A stretch of DNA of 64,000 nucleotides, taken from the NCBI GenBank assembly GCA_905250075.1, contig CAJNOP010000025.1:1426318-1490317 (forward strand), written 5' to 3'. Shown here in pieces: positions 1 to 13,570 of the stretch. Origin of the DNA: Rotaria sp. Silwood1. Taxonomy: Eukaryota > Rotifera > Eurotatoria > Philodinida > Philodinidae. Position 1 is the stretch's first letter, and every line of letters begins with the position of its first letter. Both the position numbers and the translations under genes were made by a program. A model generated the notes under the pieces. That model saw only the letters and a list, made by a program, of their open reading frames with translations. It was not told the origin of the DNA and did not search any database.

Positions 1-694
1 TAGGTGAAGAAAACAAGGTTTTTTATGTGTGAAGGACATTAAATTATACCAAAACTGAATGAATATCATTGATTTTATGTAATTTGTAATGTCTCTATTT
101 GATTGTAAAAGGACTAAAGTAGACTTGAAAACCATATTTTTCTTAACAATGATAAGAAGAAGGTATCAATTGTCGACCGTCAATACTATAATGATTCGTA
201 TGCATTTTGATCAAATCAAGGTCATATAAAAGATTGTTTTGATTCCAACTCACTGACACTATATGATTATACCAATTTTCCTCTCTCTGTCTCTCTGTTT
301 AACATTGTATTTCATCAAACCATAAAATTAATCGAACACTTGTGATATTGTTCTTTGATCATCTCGAGTCGCTTTTTGATCAAAGAATCAAACCGAACCA
401 AAAAAAGACGATGTTATAATGAACTTACTATTTTTACGTTATATTTATTCCATAATATTCGATAAAAAATATGTCCACCAATATCTGTTTATAGTTCAAA
501 TATAAAAGTATCAAATAATATTTTGATGATTATCAAAAATTGATTTTTCAAATTGTTATTCCATTTTATTAGGTTTTGGAATTCTTATCCGTTTAAATAG
601 TTTATTGATGATTTAAATACAATAGACAATAATTTTATTTCGAAATGTGTATTACTTGTTTTCTATAAAAAAAAAACCGTACAACAGAGCATAA
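1..694. other. 3' flank of IFT172, no gene seen
   Basis: AT-rich sequence downstream of the IFT172 stop codon. I see no ORF with family resemblance on either strand. The only functional signal I can support is a possible polyadenylation hexamer on the minus strand at 634-639. Confidence 0.6.
634..639 (-). promoter_or_regulatory. Possible poly(A) signal of IFT172
   Basis: AATAAA on the minus strand (TTTATT on plus), about 56 bases past the IFT172 stop codon at 695-697. The placement is right for a metazoan polyadenylation signal, but such hexamers are common by chance in AT-rich DNA. Confidence 0.45.
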
Positions 695-3600
695 CTACAA
701 ACTGACATTGGGTTGTGTTCCTGTCCATTTTGCAAGAAATTTCAAACAATCTTGCAATGTTTCACGTCGAATTGATTTCGCCGATAAAACAAATTTATTC
801 CAATCTTCTTTATTTGCCATTAAATTATGTCGATCAAAAACGACACAATCATCAAGTACTGGATAACCAGTTATAAGACAAGGCAGTGAACGTTCATTTG
901 TTTCAGGATTAATTAATGAAAATTCAATACAATTACGAGAATCACGGCGAAGTGCAGGTTTTACCTAAGTAAAAAAACAAATAGTAATCAATCAGCAATA
1001 AAAACAAAACGATATTAACGAGAGAATCTTCTCAACTTAAAAATCGCTTTTTGAATTTAGATGAAGAGGGAAAAAGCAAGACTTCAGTACTCTGAAGTAT
1101 GAGTGAAGTATGAGTGAAGGACAGTGGAATGCTTTGAAGTATCATACTTCATTCATATTTCAGAGTGCTGAAGTTTCCCTTTTCTTCCTTGACTCAGGCT
1201 TTGTGTAGAAGATAGGCTGCGATGAAGTGTTAAAAATCCTAAAATGATTAGGAACCCGAAGCCTTCTCTACAAATTTATAGCTATTGTACTGAAATTTTA
1301 GCTTCGTGCAGAGTATATACAAAAGAATCGAATGACAATATATTGAGCTGAAATTATCAGAACATTCTAATTGTAGGTAGATCTTATCTATAGACAAAAA
1401 TGAGGTGAAGTACTTTCGATCATCAATTTTGTTCGAGTTACGATTTTTCATTATCTCTATTAGAGTGCTTCTACAAAATGCAAGCAACTTCTTATCTATA
1501 TTCAGCACTTCATTTTGAGAGTTCAAAAATATTATGACCCTCCTCTTTTGAAAAATCGATCTTTTGTAAAAAAAAAAAATACTTTTTTGAGATGAACATA
1601 TAATCATGATCCCTAACGTATCTAATTAGTTTGAAAATTCATCAAATGACTTCAAGTTTTAGTATTGATAAATTTATAAAGCTCTTCAGCGCAAAGAATA
1701 ATATCTAAACAAGACTTTAGATGAACTTTTAATTGATACGTAATATGATCATATCTCATGCTTATGTTAGAAAGCGATCTAACTAAATATACCGTAACTA
1801 TGTGTACATTTTTTTTCAAAATTAGTTCTTCCATAAACTGTCGATTTCCGAACAAATTTTTTTTATTCAATAGTTAAATGTATTTTCTTTCGGATGAGAG
1901 AAAAGGATTTTATATTCAAGGCTCAATGTCAAACCAATCATCGGTTTTATAGAAAAACGTGCCTAAGATTTTGAGGATCCTAAAATTGAAACTTTCAACT
2001 ATCTTGCGGTATGAGGTGCTGCTCAGTGGCAGATTCAATTGCTCGATATCTAACCTACAACTAATACCAACTGCAGTTCCAAACAAAAAGCCAGCCTGAC
2101 GCAAAATTCTTGTGCTGAATTGCTTCTACAAACTAACCACATGGGTAGGTTTATGTCACAGCATAGCCCGCATGCTATCCGACAAGCGATCAGAAACAAA
2201 CAGCGAAATAAAATGATTTTAACTCTATAGGAAAGACATAAGAGTCTTTATCATTTCAGGATTTTTAATAGTTCGTTATATTCCATCTTATGCATAGAAT
2301 TCGAATTCAAGAGTCATTTTCAAATTGAAAAAATTCCCATGTAAGTTAAAACTTACTGCTTGTTTCATTGAAAGTGCTAAGACATGTTCTTTAATTTTTT
2401 CATGTTGTTCAGATGGTAAAAATGGTTGCTCAGGTAATTCAATTTCATATGGTACATCTGTTTCAACAAAATCTGATGTTGCTAACATTTCAGGATTATG
2501 TTCTTCAATTGCATCCACAACATCCAAATAACGATTAAGAAATACCATTGACATTTCATTCCAACCAACTTTTCGACACATTATACCAGCTTCATAAAAT
2601 GCGCGATCAACAGGTAAAATATCCGAATGACGAAGAAGTGATATTGAAAGTTTTGCTGTTATTATATCAAGTTGTTCATGTTCGGAACATGCAGCACGCA
2701 TTGCATTCATATGAGCAACCCTAGAAGAAAAAAAATATACATATATATTTTTTTGAATTCATTTTAAAGATTAACAGCTTTTTGATTTTACCAAAGAAGA
2801 ATTTCAAATGTCGGTCGTTGTTCTTCAATTTCTTTTTGTATACCACCTGCTGATCCTGATGATGATGAACTCATATTTTCAAAAACATCATGTAAAACAT
2901 CACGTACATCAGCCCATTTTGAATAATTATCAGGTTTTAATGAATCAATTCTTACCATTCGATAAAATAATGCTTTATAAATTCTTAAATTTTGTGGTAC
3001 AGCTATAGCTCCATATTGTTTATAAACATGAGCAGCTAATTCAGCACGATTTGATTGTATCATTTGTGCAGCATATTTTGCTAAATAACCATGTAAAACT
3101 AATGGACCATGTTTTTGTGCTTCAACAAAACATTCTTCCCATTGATTTTTTTCAACAAATAAATCTAATGCAGCTGTAACATCAACATTAATTAATTCTT
3201 TAGCATTTCCATGTTCTTTCAAATGTTTCTTGTAAAGTCCATCAACATATTTAGCTAATTGTGGATCAACTTCTAATGCTAATTTTTTAGCTTTTTCCCA
3301 TTGTTTACCAGCAATAAATGCTTCAACAGCTTCTTTATGTAATTCAACATGTAAATATTGTTCGGCAGCTTGATTTGGATTACCAAGTTGAACAAGACGT
3401 GGACCTATTGTTCGTATAACATGTTGAGCTTTACTTTCAGGTAGAAATTTTCTTGCTAAATCACTTGCTTTCAGATAAGCTTTCACAAGTGTTTCTTTTG
3501 GAATATCTTGTTGTGGCATCAAACGTAAATATAAATCAACAGCACGTTGATATTCACCTTGAGCTTCATAACGTGCAGCTTGTTCAAGAACACCATCATT

Positions 3601-6600
3601 ATTATATGATGTTGTTGGTCGATGTCCAGGAGTAGTAGGCATTCCTCCACCACGAGCTAGTTCTTCGCGTAAATCATCAAGTTTGTTGGGCATATATTCT
3701 TGACATACACGTAATGCATCTTGAATTAAACCTAAAAAATGAAAATGATAGTTGTATTAAATAAAAAATTCCTCTTTTTTTCTTTCTATAATTACTACCA
3801 TTATCTTTATATAATTTAACAGCAAGATCAGGTCGTTGGGCTTGTAAAAGATAACTTTCAGCTTTTGGAAAATCGTTATTATCAAATGCTTGTTTGGCTT
3901 GACCAATAAGTACATCATTTAATAAAGCTTTGTCATTTGCTTGTGCAATTCTTTGAGCTAGATAATGATGCATGAAACAAGTTTACATATATATATATAT
4001 ATGCGGACCTAATAGTCAGTTAACCGAAGGAAAAATTGGAAGTCTGCACTATTGTTTTACCAAAAAAGCTGACTTTTTAATCGATAATCCTTAAATAAAA
4101 TACTAAAACGAATAGTTCTGCTGTATAAAGTTTAAGCATTCATATATAAATGCAGTCTTTTTCGACTAGTTGCGATGGAGGAGTTGCTCAATTGATCTGT
4201 AGCTTCTGAGCCCATACTTTGCTAAATAGTAGTAAATCGGCTGTTCATAATGACTCTCAAAGGAGTCATTCTTCTAAGAAATTTTGACCGTCATGTTAAA
4301 TTTTAGTGAACTCCTTCCTTTAGGACGTCAATCTTTAAACAAAATCATAATTTTAAATCTGTAATCTATAACGTGTCCGCAAACAAAGTCACAATGAGGT
4401 GTACACCTACAGAAGATTATAGAACTTTTGTATGTAGTATCATCAAGATATCAATTTTTCAAAACCTTGGTATCTTACGCAATATAAATAATGTGGCACC
4501 TAGATTGAAGATGCAATAACAATAACAATTATCGACCTACACATGCACATATAGAATAACAGTGAACACATCGTAAAACTACGATGATGTTAGATCTATT
4601 CCAACTTTTTTCGATCGACGGAAGTCTGTTTCAAGAAAATATCTGGATTTTATAAAACATGACTAAACAGTGAGGATTAAGCCTTTCTCAAACGAGAATA
4701 TTGACAAACCTTCTTTCTACCGATTCGAACTCATGGATTTCGAAAACACCACCAAAATTTTATCATGCTTCCACCATTAGACTATACACGCACATGCTTA
4801 GACAAATGCAAACTTATATGTAAAGGTAGATCTTCCATTGAAAGTTATTGAAAAAGACTACATTCCTATATCAATGTCAATAGTCATATGTCAAGATGTT
4901 TCTCTTCCGTTAAAGATCATGAATAAAAATATCAGCTTATTTTGTAAACATTTGTTAGAGATTTTTATTTTTCTTTCTATTAATTGACTGTTTTAGGCAC
5001 TCTGTATATATGAGAATGTTCATACCTCTATCCCAATCTTTAATTTGAACATACATAAGAACAGCATCTCTTGGTTTTTTAGCTTTAAGAAATTCAGCTT
5101 CAGCTTCAAGATAACGACGTTCATCTTCCAGATGAAGTGCATACTTATAATGAACTTCAGGAAGTTTATCTTTGAGAAGAAGTCGTGCTATATCAAATGC
5201 AAATTCAAATGCATGTTGTTCACATGCTAATTCAAGTGCTTGTTCAGCATGACCTAATTTATTAAGAAGTTTAACACCTGCATCACCACCTAATTTTTTC
5301 GCCCAGAAGAACGCTACTTGTTGAGCTGGAACTGGACCTCCATGTTGTCGTGCAATACCTTTTGAAACAAAACAAATATTTAATCTTAAAGTTCAAAACA
5401 AAAATATTTACGATATGCATCATCCCAATTATCCAATAAACGATACATATTTGCAGCTGATTTCCAATCACCAGCTTGAACATAATGCATTTCAGCCTCT
5501 TTATATCGTTTTTCTTGTTCAAGTTCTTTAGCAATTGTTATTTCAGTATCTTTCATTTTATCGGGATAATATTGACGAACAAGACGTATTAAAGCATCAA
5601 AATTTTTCGTACGTTTATACATAAGAATAGCTGCTGCATTATCATTAATAGTAATATATAATTTTTCAGCTTCTTTATAACGTCCTTTAGCTTCGAGTTC
5701 TTTAGCTTGATTAGAATATAATTTAGTGACTTCATCTTTATTCATATATTGTTTTGCAAGACCTTTTTTTTTGAAAAATAGAAAAAAAATCGAAATGAAT
5801 TATTCGTATTGAATAAAACATACGGAATGCTTGTTCCCATTTTGAAGCACGATTATACATTTCAACACATTCACCTGGACATTGTGCTTTCAAATAGCAA
5901 CGTTCAGCTTTATCAAATTCTTGAATTTGAGCAAAATGATGAGCTAAATAAAATATTAAAAATAAAATAAAATTTTTAAACAATTTAAAATGCTACGACA
6001 TATCAATTTTAATAAATAAATCAAAGTAGAATCTATTTTTGTAAACAGTTTCTTGTTGTTAGTCATACGGCGTTATGAATTTCCCTTCTGGTATATATAT
6101 ATGATGGACTTTTTCATTTCCTTCTAATCTTCATTATCTGTGGGATTTTTTTCCTTTTTGTTATCGTCCTCTTTATCGTCTTAATATTTGATACGTAGAG
6201 AAATAAACACTAAATATGCATTATTTACCAAGTTGTTTATAATATTTAGCAATATCTGGATCATTATCATCTCTTTGTTGTTCAAGAATTTCCAATGCAC
6301 GTGACCATTGACGACCATTTATAGCTGCTTGTACAGCTTTCATATTTTCACCTGCTTCAATAAAATGTGTTACAGCTTCGAGATATTGCATTTGTTCAGC
6401 CATATGATCACCCCTAAGAAACAAATCAAAAATAAAACATTTGTTTTTGTTATTTTTTAAATTTTATTAATTTTTTTCCTCTGACGTACCATTTACTTTC
6501 AAGTGCAACAACATCTTTTGGAGTTGTTTTACGTGCTAATTTAACAGCTTTACGAAAACATTTTCCAGCTTCATAACAACTTAATGCTTTAGAAGATTCT

Positions 6601-9600
6601 TGGACATGTTCATAAAGATCTCCAGCTAATTCAAACATATTTGCTTTAACTAAACTAACAGCTATACGTGTAACCAGCTCACTATCACGCATTAATTGTG
6701 CATTTTGCATAAGAATTTGTGCTGATTTAGATGGTAAATTAGCTTGCATATATAATGCAATGGCTTCTTCATCTTCATGTTGTTTTAATTTCCAATCAGC
6801 AGCACGTGCTATTTGTTTTGTATCAATTAGCCATTTATAATATGTTGAACGAAGTTCATCTGCTTGTGGATGTCGTTTACGATCCGCAACAGCTATAGCT
6901 TCATCCCAATGATGCATTGAACGATACATATCAATAGCTTTATCAACATCACCATTTTCTAAATAAATTGATTCAGCTGTTTTTAATTGTCGTTCAAATA
7001 TAGCTAATTTAGCTCGAACTTCATAATGATCATAGGAACCATTTTTTTCTCTTGCTAATTGATTTATTGAATGAAGAAAACGTGCTTTAGCCATTTGTCT
7101 TGTTGCTGTATAAGCTTGCTCAGCTATAATATATTCTTGTTTTACATATGCTAAACGTGCTAATGTTTCCCATAAAGCATTTGATGTTTCATCTAATGAA
7201 CCGCAAGCATCTAAATAAGCAACAGCACGACGAAAATCTTCATCATTAATAGCTGTATTAAATTCAATTTTATTTGAATCAAGTTCAATTGTTGATTGAA
7301 CACCATTATCATTTAATTTAACATAAGTTCGATTTTTTGATGAATCTTTACTTATTTCAATAACATCACCTTTTATTGGTTTTATATCACAAGACTCCGG
7401 ATGTTCAATATTATACCAAACAGATAGATTATCTTGAGATTGACCAACAACAACATCACTATCAGGTATCCTAAATCAGAAAAGAAATTCAAATTTTTTT
7501 TTCGCAGTGCTTAAGTCTAGTTAATTTGGTGGACTATATTAAACGTTTTGACAAAATATTTGCAGAACCGGATATATGAAGAAAAAAAAGTTGTAATAAT
7601 CGAAATTGAAAATTAAGATTAAATATTCTATGGTTTTAAGTGCATTATCTTATACATTAGAAACATAATTCAATATAAATGATTCAAAAAAGTTCTAATC
7701 ATCAACTATATAAATCAAACAACGAGTATTGAAGGTTTCTTTTTCGATGTGATATAAATAAGTTCAGGAATGTTTTTCTCTAGACTGGAACCCGATCCAA
7801 AAAACTTAATTTTGCACATTTCTAGTCATTACTAATGGCTTAAGAAAATCCTAATAAATGGAGAATAAAAGTTAAGATTTACTCCATTATGATATATCGC
7901 TGATAGTTGAACAGAAAGACCAATCAACAATGTGATTAAGGATTCCATTATTTAAGAGCGAAATTAAAAACACATGTTTTCAAACTTTTTATGAATCATA
8001 CTGTTCAAAATGAAATTTGTTATTGAGTTTCAGAAATAGTATGACAATATTTATCTAACGATTGAGTTTAATTATAGTCATAGCATTGAAAATTAAGTGA
8101 TTGTTCTCTTAAACGTCTTACATATCAGTCAACCCAAGAAATTTAATATACATACCATTGTGCATAAATACAAAATGAAAGTATACAGATTTTTGTTCTT
8201 GTTTGAAGATTATATCTGCAAAAAACAAAAAAAAATAAATAAATTCATATTTAATAAAAATTCTTGTTTTTTTTTAACAATACATACAAATATAATTTAA
8301 GGTTTTTATCTCGAAATAATAAATATCGACTTGTTTCATTTAATGCTAACCAATTAATATTTGCATCATGATTTACTTGATCAATAACAGCTGCGCCACT
8401 TGTTGACATTAAATCAACTATTGCAATTGTACGACTATCAAGTAAATAAGCCATTTTTTTATTTCCTCGTAGATTTCGTTCTTCAACACGTACACTAATT
8501 AAATTTGGACTAAGAAATTCTGTTCGAACAGAACATAATATATTATCACCATGTCTTCCACTAGGTGTATATTCAATTAATGTTAATTCACCATTAGCAA
8601 ATATCATACAAACATTTTCATTATCAAATGAAAATTTTTCATCACCAGCTGATTGCCAATGAACTTCACAACGACGTTTTTCATCTTCTAAATCAACTAA
8701 TATAAGTGTATGAGTTGTATAGCCAACAGCATAACGATCACGGCCCATTATTTTAACATCAATGATTTCAAAGCCATTACGGGATACTAAATCTGTTCGT
8801 TTTCCGCTTGATTTATTTTCAATTGATACTTGAGATAATGAAACAAAGTTAATCGCATATTTTCCTTTCATACTTGATTTTTTTAAAGAGCAATTAAATA
8901 AAAATGTACCACCAGTTAAATTAGCAACAGCAAAACGTGCACCATCTATGTTTAAAAAATAATATCAATAATAGGAGAAAAAGTCGTTCGATCATAAGAA
9001 TATTATTTTTGTTTACCTGAACGCCAAGCCATTGCTGTAACTGTATACATATTTTTAATTTCCTTCATTGGTGCTTCATCAAACATGCCTTTTCTTGGTT
9101 GATATGAATAAAGGCGTATATGATCATAGGAACCAAAAACACATTCTTGACCTATAATAAACAACATTTTTAAATACAATTTTCTCTTCTTCTATGAATC
9201 TACGATCATTCAAGAAAGCATATCGTCTCTTGTAGAAATGATATATTTCTCAATCTATTCGCATAGAAGATAAACTCATTGTTTGATGTCTCTATTAGTT
9301 CCATCTGCATCCTTTGTTAAATAGATGTAAACAACAAGACATGGACTATTTTACCATCGTCCTATCACGTCATAGATTTATAACTCCTATGTTTGTTTTT
9401 ATATAGTTTGACATTCTCTTTTATCTATTTCAAACATTTTGTTAAATAGAATAGATTTCGAATAAACACCAATATCTTACCTGTTGGATTACAAATTCCA
9501 GTACTAAATTCACGTTCATTTGGTTCTCGACTATAATCAAATTGTTGTAAAATTTTACCATCTTTACTATAAACGACAACACGTCGATCACATCCTCCAA

Positions 9601-10231
9601 CAAGTATACCATGTGTACTCCAAACAAGTGCACATGGAGGACATGAGTGTCGTACAACTAAACCTGATTTATCACCTGTACCTTCATCTTCAATTATAAA
9701 TCGACAAATACTTCCATCCGCATGACCTGATAATATAGCTTTACGTGAAACATTTGCTGTTAATGCTACAGTATATTGTTCAGCTGTAAATAATGTATGA
9801 GATTTATTTTTTTTGACATTTCCTGAACGTATTTTTCCATCGGATAAACCAAATATAATTTGTCCATCAGGTAACCATATTAATGATGTAACATGAGCTG
9901 ATTGTACAAATTTAGCTACAATAGATTTTTTTTCATTCCAATCAACACCTAATTTATATACAAATACAATATTATCCGATTGTGCTACAGCTAATTGAGT
10001 GCTTTCAGGTGAAAAATCCATTGCTGTAACAACATAAGATTGTCGACCATATTTAGAATCTATTGGTTTTGTTGCAAAACGATCACGTAATTCACCTGTT
10101 TCATCATATAATTGTACAACACGATCAATACATATAGCTAATTTTTGACCATTTGGTGAAAAACACACAGCTGAAATTTGTGCTTCACCATTCACTGAAT
10201 CAGATATTTGTTTAAGAAATTTTACTTGCAT
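695..10231 (-). CDS. IFT172: Intraflagellar transport protein 172 (IFT-B peripheral subunit), complete, 13 exons
   Basis: IFT172 is a subunit of the IFT-B train that carries cargo along cilia and acts in turnaround at the ciliary tip. Exons in coding order: 10231-9481, 9151-9017, 8945-8288, 8215-8156, 7470-6490, 6413-6229, 5943-5824, 5762-5412, 5358-5026, 3957-3799, 3731-2792, 2720-2357, 964-695. They sum to 5307 bases, 1768 residues plus stop; human IFT172 is about 1750. All introns are GT-AG and frames join exactly. The first 600 or so residues are WD40 propeller sequence (LYDETGELRDRF, then YSREPNEREFS). The rest is TPR-like alpha-solenoid with repeated A..Y..A..W units, ending in LPCLITGYPVLDD and a DWNKF motif. 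The 60-base exon at 8156-8215 was found only by frame and homology. Three introns are long (965-2356, 3958-5025, 7471-8155). A splice acceptor lies 12 bases before the ATG, so a 5' UTR intron or trans-splice site is likely. Nothing is broken. Confidence 0.97.
1081..1174. repeat. Imperfect hairpin inside the last IFT172 intron
   Basis: The arms are 1081-1114 and 1141-1174, about 34 bases each, separated by 26 bases. I count three internal mismatches plus the terminal pair. Each internal mismatch is compatible with a G-U pair in one RNA strand. The flanks are weakly complementary as well. It could be a worn MITE or a structured RNA; nothing else identifies it. Confidence 0.6.
4722..4784 (-). 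other. tRNA-like internal promoter pair (box A / box B-like) in an IFT172 intron
   Basis: On the minus strand, TAGTCTAATGGTGG (4784-4771) resembles a Pol III box A and GAGTTCGAATC (4732-4722) resembles box B, with starts 52 bases apart. The T-stem does not pair properly and I could not fold a cloverleaf. It is therefore at most a tRNA-derived SINE head or a tRNA pseudogene. Confidence 0.25.
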
Positions 10232-11843
10232 TTTAATTAAGCTCTAAAATAATTCAAAAAAAATTATTTTCAAATGGAGATAACAAATTCAAAGATCTCA
10301 ACAAAAAAAGCATATATAGATTTAAAAAAAAAGAATGTTGATTGCACTCTTATTATGAATAGTAATATAGTTTATCATTGAAAATTAGAAGAACTATTCT
10401 TCTTTTCTCTTTCTTTGCACTCGTTTAACATCGAAAATTGATTATATAAAATTCTAGAATCACAATTGAATTGCTTCATCCGTTTCATGTTTTCTTTTGT
10501 TGTCAAGCAATGAACTCCAAAAGCAATGTGCGCGTCTATTACTATTTGTTCTCGTTTAGCCAATGATGACATTGAATGAATCATCAACAGAAAGAAAGCA
10601 AAAAAGACGCTATAATGAAATCCGAACTTCTTATTTGTTGCTGTAAATCGAAAAAGTTTTGTTTTAACTAATCGAGTGATCAAAATAAAAAAGAAGCTGT
10701 GAAGTCGCCATAATGAAATTCATAGCTAAGAGAACTTCATTGACATATATCAATACGATTTTAATAAATGTATTCATTTAGTTGCTTGGTTCTCTGTCTG
10801 ATACATTATCTATCTTTAACTGGTTTACTGTAAAAAAATGGAATGTCATATTAAAGAGTAGAAAACAGATGCTATCGATTCGTTGATGAAATTTCATTAT
10901 CGCGCTTAAACGTGTATTTTCTAACAGTCGCTTCTTGACATCATCGCGACAGCTATTGACAAATTTTGATGCCTACCTCAAGAATTAAAATCTGTTGATC
11001 TTGACAATTAAATGGGATCTTATTATGGAAATATTTGTACGAATATATATTTTTAAAGGTGATAGTTTTGTTTTATCGAATTCATTGACTGAATTCAACT
11101 CATTAAGAAGATAGCATGGAATATCTGTTTCTTGAAGTTTATAAAAGATATATTTTTAATTATAGTTAGATTAATATTTTTCTATATTGGATATTATTGT
11201 TTGAATTTTTTCATGAAAATAATCTTGATTTATTTGTTTCAATAGAATACATGAAAATTCATAAAAATCTTCATCGTTATTGCAAAATAGTCATACATCA
11301 ATGATTTAGCATTTTAATTTTCAAATCCCTGTATATGATCTGAAGTGATCGAGCATAGAATTATTTATGGTTTAGCTAATCTTTCAGACTTTAAAAAACC
11401 TTAGTGGAGCGTTGTCAAGTTCATAGCATGTTAGACTTTGTATTACATTCGCTATAATGAATGAATTTAATGAAGATTCGATTCTGAATCATGTATTTAG
11501 GCAGATCAACCTCTTCTTCGTTGAGGTTTCTGGTTTTATTTCTTATTCATACATTTGTGATTTAGGTGGTGATGAAACATCAAACGATACTAGAAAACAA
11601 TTGATTGAAGTTTGTCATAGTAAAACATATAATTAATTGCATAAAAAAATTATTGTGCACGTGTTAAGCGAAAGTCAATCAACGGCCTAACAATATATAT
11701 TGATGAATAGTTAGATGACATGCTAAAGATGTTTATTGGAAAGAAAACAAATCCTAATGCCGTTTTGACATAGCGTACTAATAAATTTTTCGTCTGCTTT
11801 TTTTTATTTGTCATTGCTGCATGATTCGTTTTTGTAATGCTAT

Positions 11844-11912
11844 GGATGAGTGTCGGAGGTGTGAGTGTAGGTTAAGAGAAGAGGCGCATCTATATTCAAT
11901 CATTCTCACACC
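11844..11912. repeat. Dispersed palindrome family, copy 1
   Basis: The left arm 11844-11872 is rich in GTGTGAGTGTAGG. The right arm 11901-11912 reads CATTCTCACACC and complements part of it. It shares its core with six other copies in this window. It is intergenic. Confidence 0.5.
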
Positions 11913-13455
11913 ATGTTTTTTTTTGTAAGTATATTAATTACTTTATATACTTCTTATGCTATAAAACCAATTCAAAATGTTTCAGCTCTTTGAAAATAAA
12001 TGGTTTTCTTCCCTGATTCCAAATCTATCAATGCGAAAGATATAAAATTTAATTCTTTTTTATTCTCTCGATAGATATTCATAAAAAATGACGGACTAAA
12101 AGAATAATTGGAGGTTAGAGAAATCTCGATAAAATTTCACTGACAATAAATGATGAATAATCTGTGTAAATTTACAAAAAACAATCGAAGAGAGTCACTC
12201 CAATTTTGGAATAAGTATAAAATGGCTGAAGTTACCTAATCATTTTTACAAATCAAAATATTCTTGACACAAAACAGTTTCATCAAACTTACATGATGTC
12301 CAATCGATGACTACAGGTTAAGTAGGGTTAGACAGAAATCAAAATGATATTTATCATCTACAAAAAGAAAATAATTTTAGAAAAAAGAATCAAATCTGCA
12401 CGGTCTCATATACATTTCGATGGATGTAAAACAAAATGGTCAAGGCAATGTTCTACTTTCTGATCAATTTTCTGATGGTTCACTAAGAATCTCGAAAGTT
12501 TTGAGAGACCCATGGGAGATTTAATCAGATATCATACACAGGAAATTCTATAAATATACGATAGATATTTCATTAACCTTCAAACAGAAGTCTTTCAGTG
12601 TATTTCTTTCGAAATATGTTGTTTTTTTATATTTTCTCTTCATATTCTCATGGAATGTCTCGTTGCTCTCGTTTTAGAATAGCATAAAAGAGGGGTTCTC
12701 TAAAATATGTTTTATATAGTTCATCTATCAGTTTGGCTCATTTCAAAAGAATTGAGATATTTTTAATTTGGTTGCAGCAACTGCTTTTATATAATTAACA
12801 TTCAAAAAAAACACTTGCAATCTTTAAATCTATTGCATATGATTGATAAGCAAAATTAAATATGAGACGCTTTCAGAATCTGCTCTCAATTATTCTTTTA
12901 TTAATATTCTGTGAGAGGAAGATTGTAGATGAAAACATACAAGCTCTACGTACCATACCTTGCCTGGAGAACAGTCACAAGGTCGTTACATACATACGAA
13001 TGTAGCTAAGTAATATTTAAATTTAAAAGATTCAATTCTGCAGTAGATGTTGATTTGAAGCACTTTTTATGATAAAGATGCCTGCTTGCAACAGGTTACA
13101 TAGAATGAAAAAATTTTTGTAGCACCAATCAAAGGCATTTGCATGGTAAGAAAGATTTGCAGCAGAATATTTTTTTCTTCCATCTTATATCTCAGTAACT
13201 GTTTGCTTTTTCGTGTGTGTATTAAAAAGAATACTACACAGAAGTGTCCTTTTTCAGTTATTCTAAATAACGATACTGGAAGCAATGAAAAAAATGGTCT
13301 ATGGAACAGAAACAATCTATTTTTATATTTTCAATTTGACTAAAGAGGCCACTCATAAAACAATTAACTGTATAGGAAAAGAAATTATCGATTGAAGTAT
13401 TATTGTTGGTTTGCATAAGTATCGTTTTTTTCTAAATAAAACAAAAAAATACAAA

Positions 13456-13507
13456 TGTGGATGAGTATGAATGAAATGCTGGTTTACATCCACATCCGAC
13501 TGAAGTA
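13456..13507. repeat. Dispersed palindrome family, copy 2
   Basis: Left arm TGTGGATGAGTATGAATG (13456-13473) and right arm CATCCACATCC (13497-13507) form a short imperfect inverted repeat with the family core. It lies just downstream of the NHL gene. Confidence 0.5.
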
Positions 13508-13570
13508 GCTAAAAAAAGTACAACAAAACTATTCTTCCACCGAACTCACATGGAAATGTACGCCTACATA

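Larger units (their letters stand above)
10232..13570. other. Intergenic region between IFT172 and the NHL gene
   Basis: About 3.3 kb of AT-rich DNA upstream of IFT172. ORFs here are short and without recognisable domains. It contains two members of the dispersed palindrome family (11844-11912 and 13456-13507). I see no tRNA, rRNA or conserved coding exon. Confidence 0.6.

Noticed and set aside
1248-2104. ORFs of 60-120 codons in the last IFT172 intron
   Set aside because: They sit between correctly joining exons, have low-complexity Lys/Phe-rich composition and no motif.
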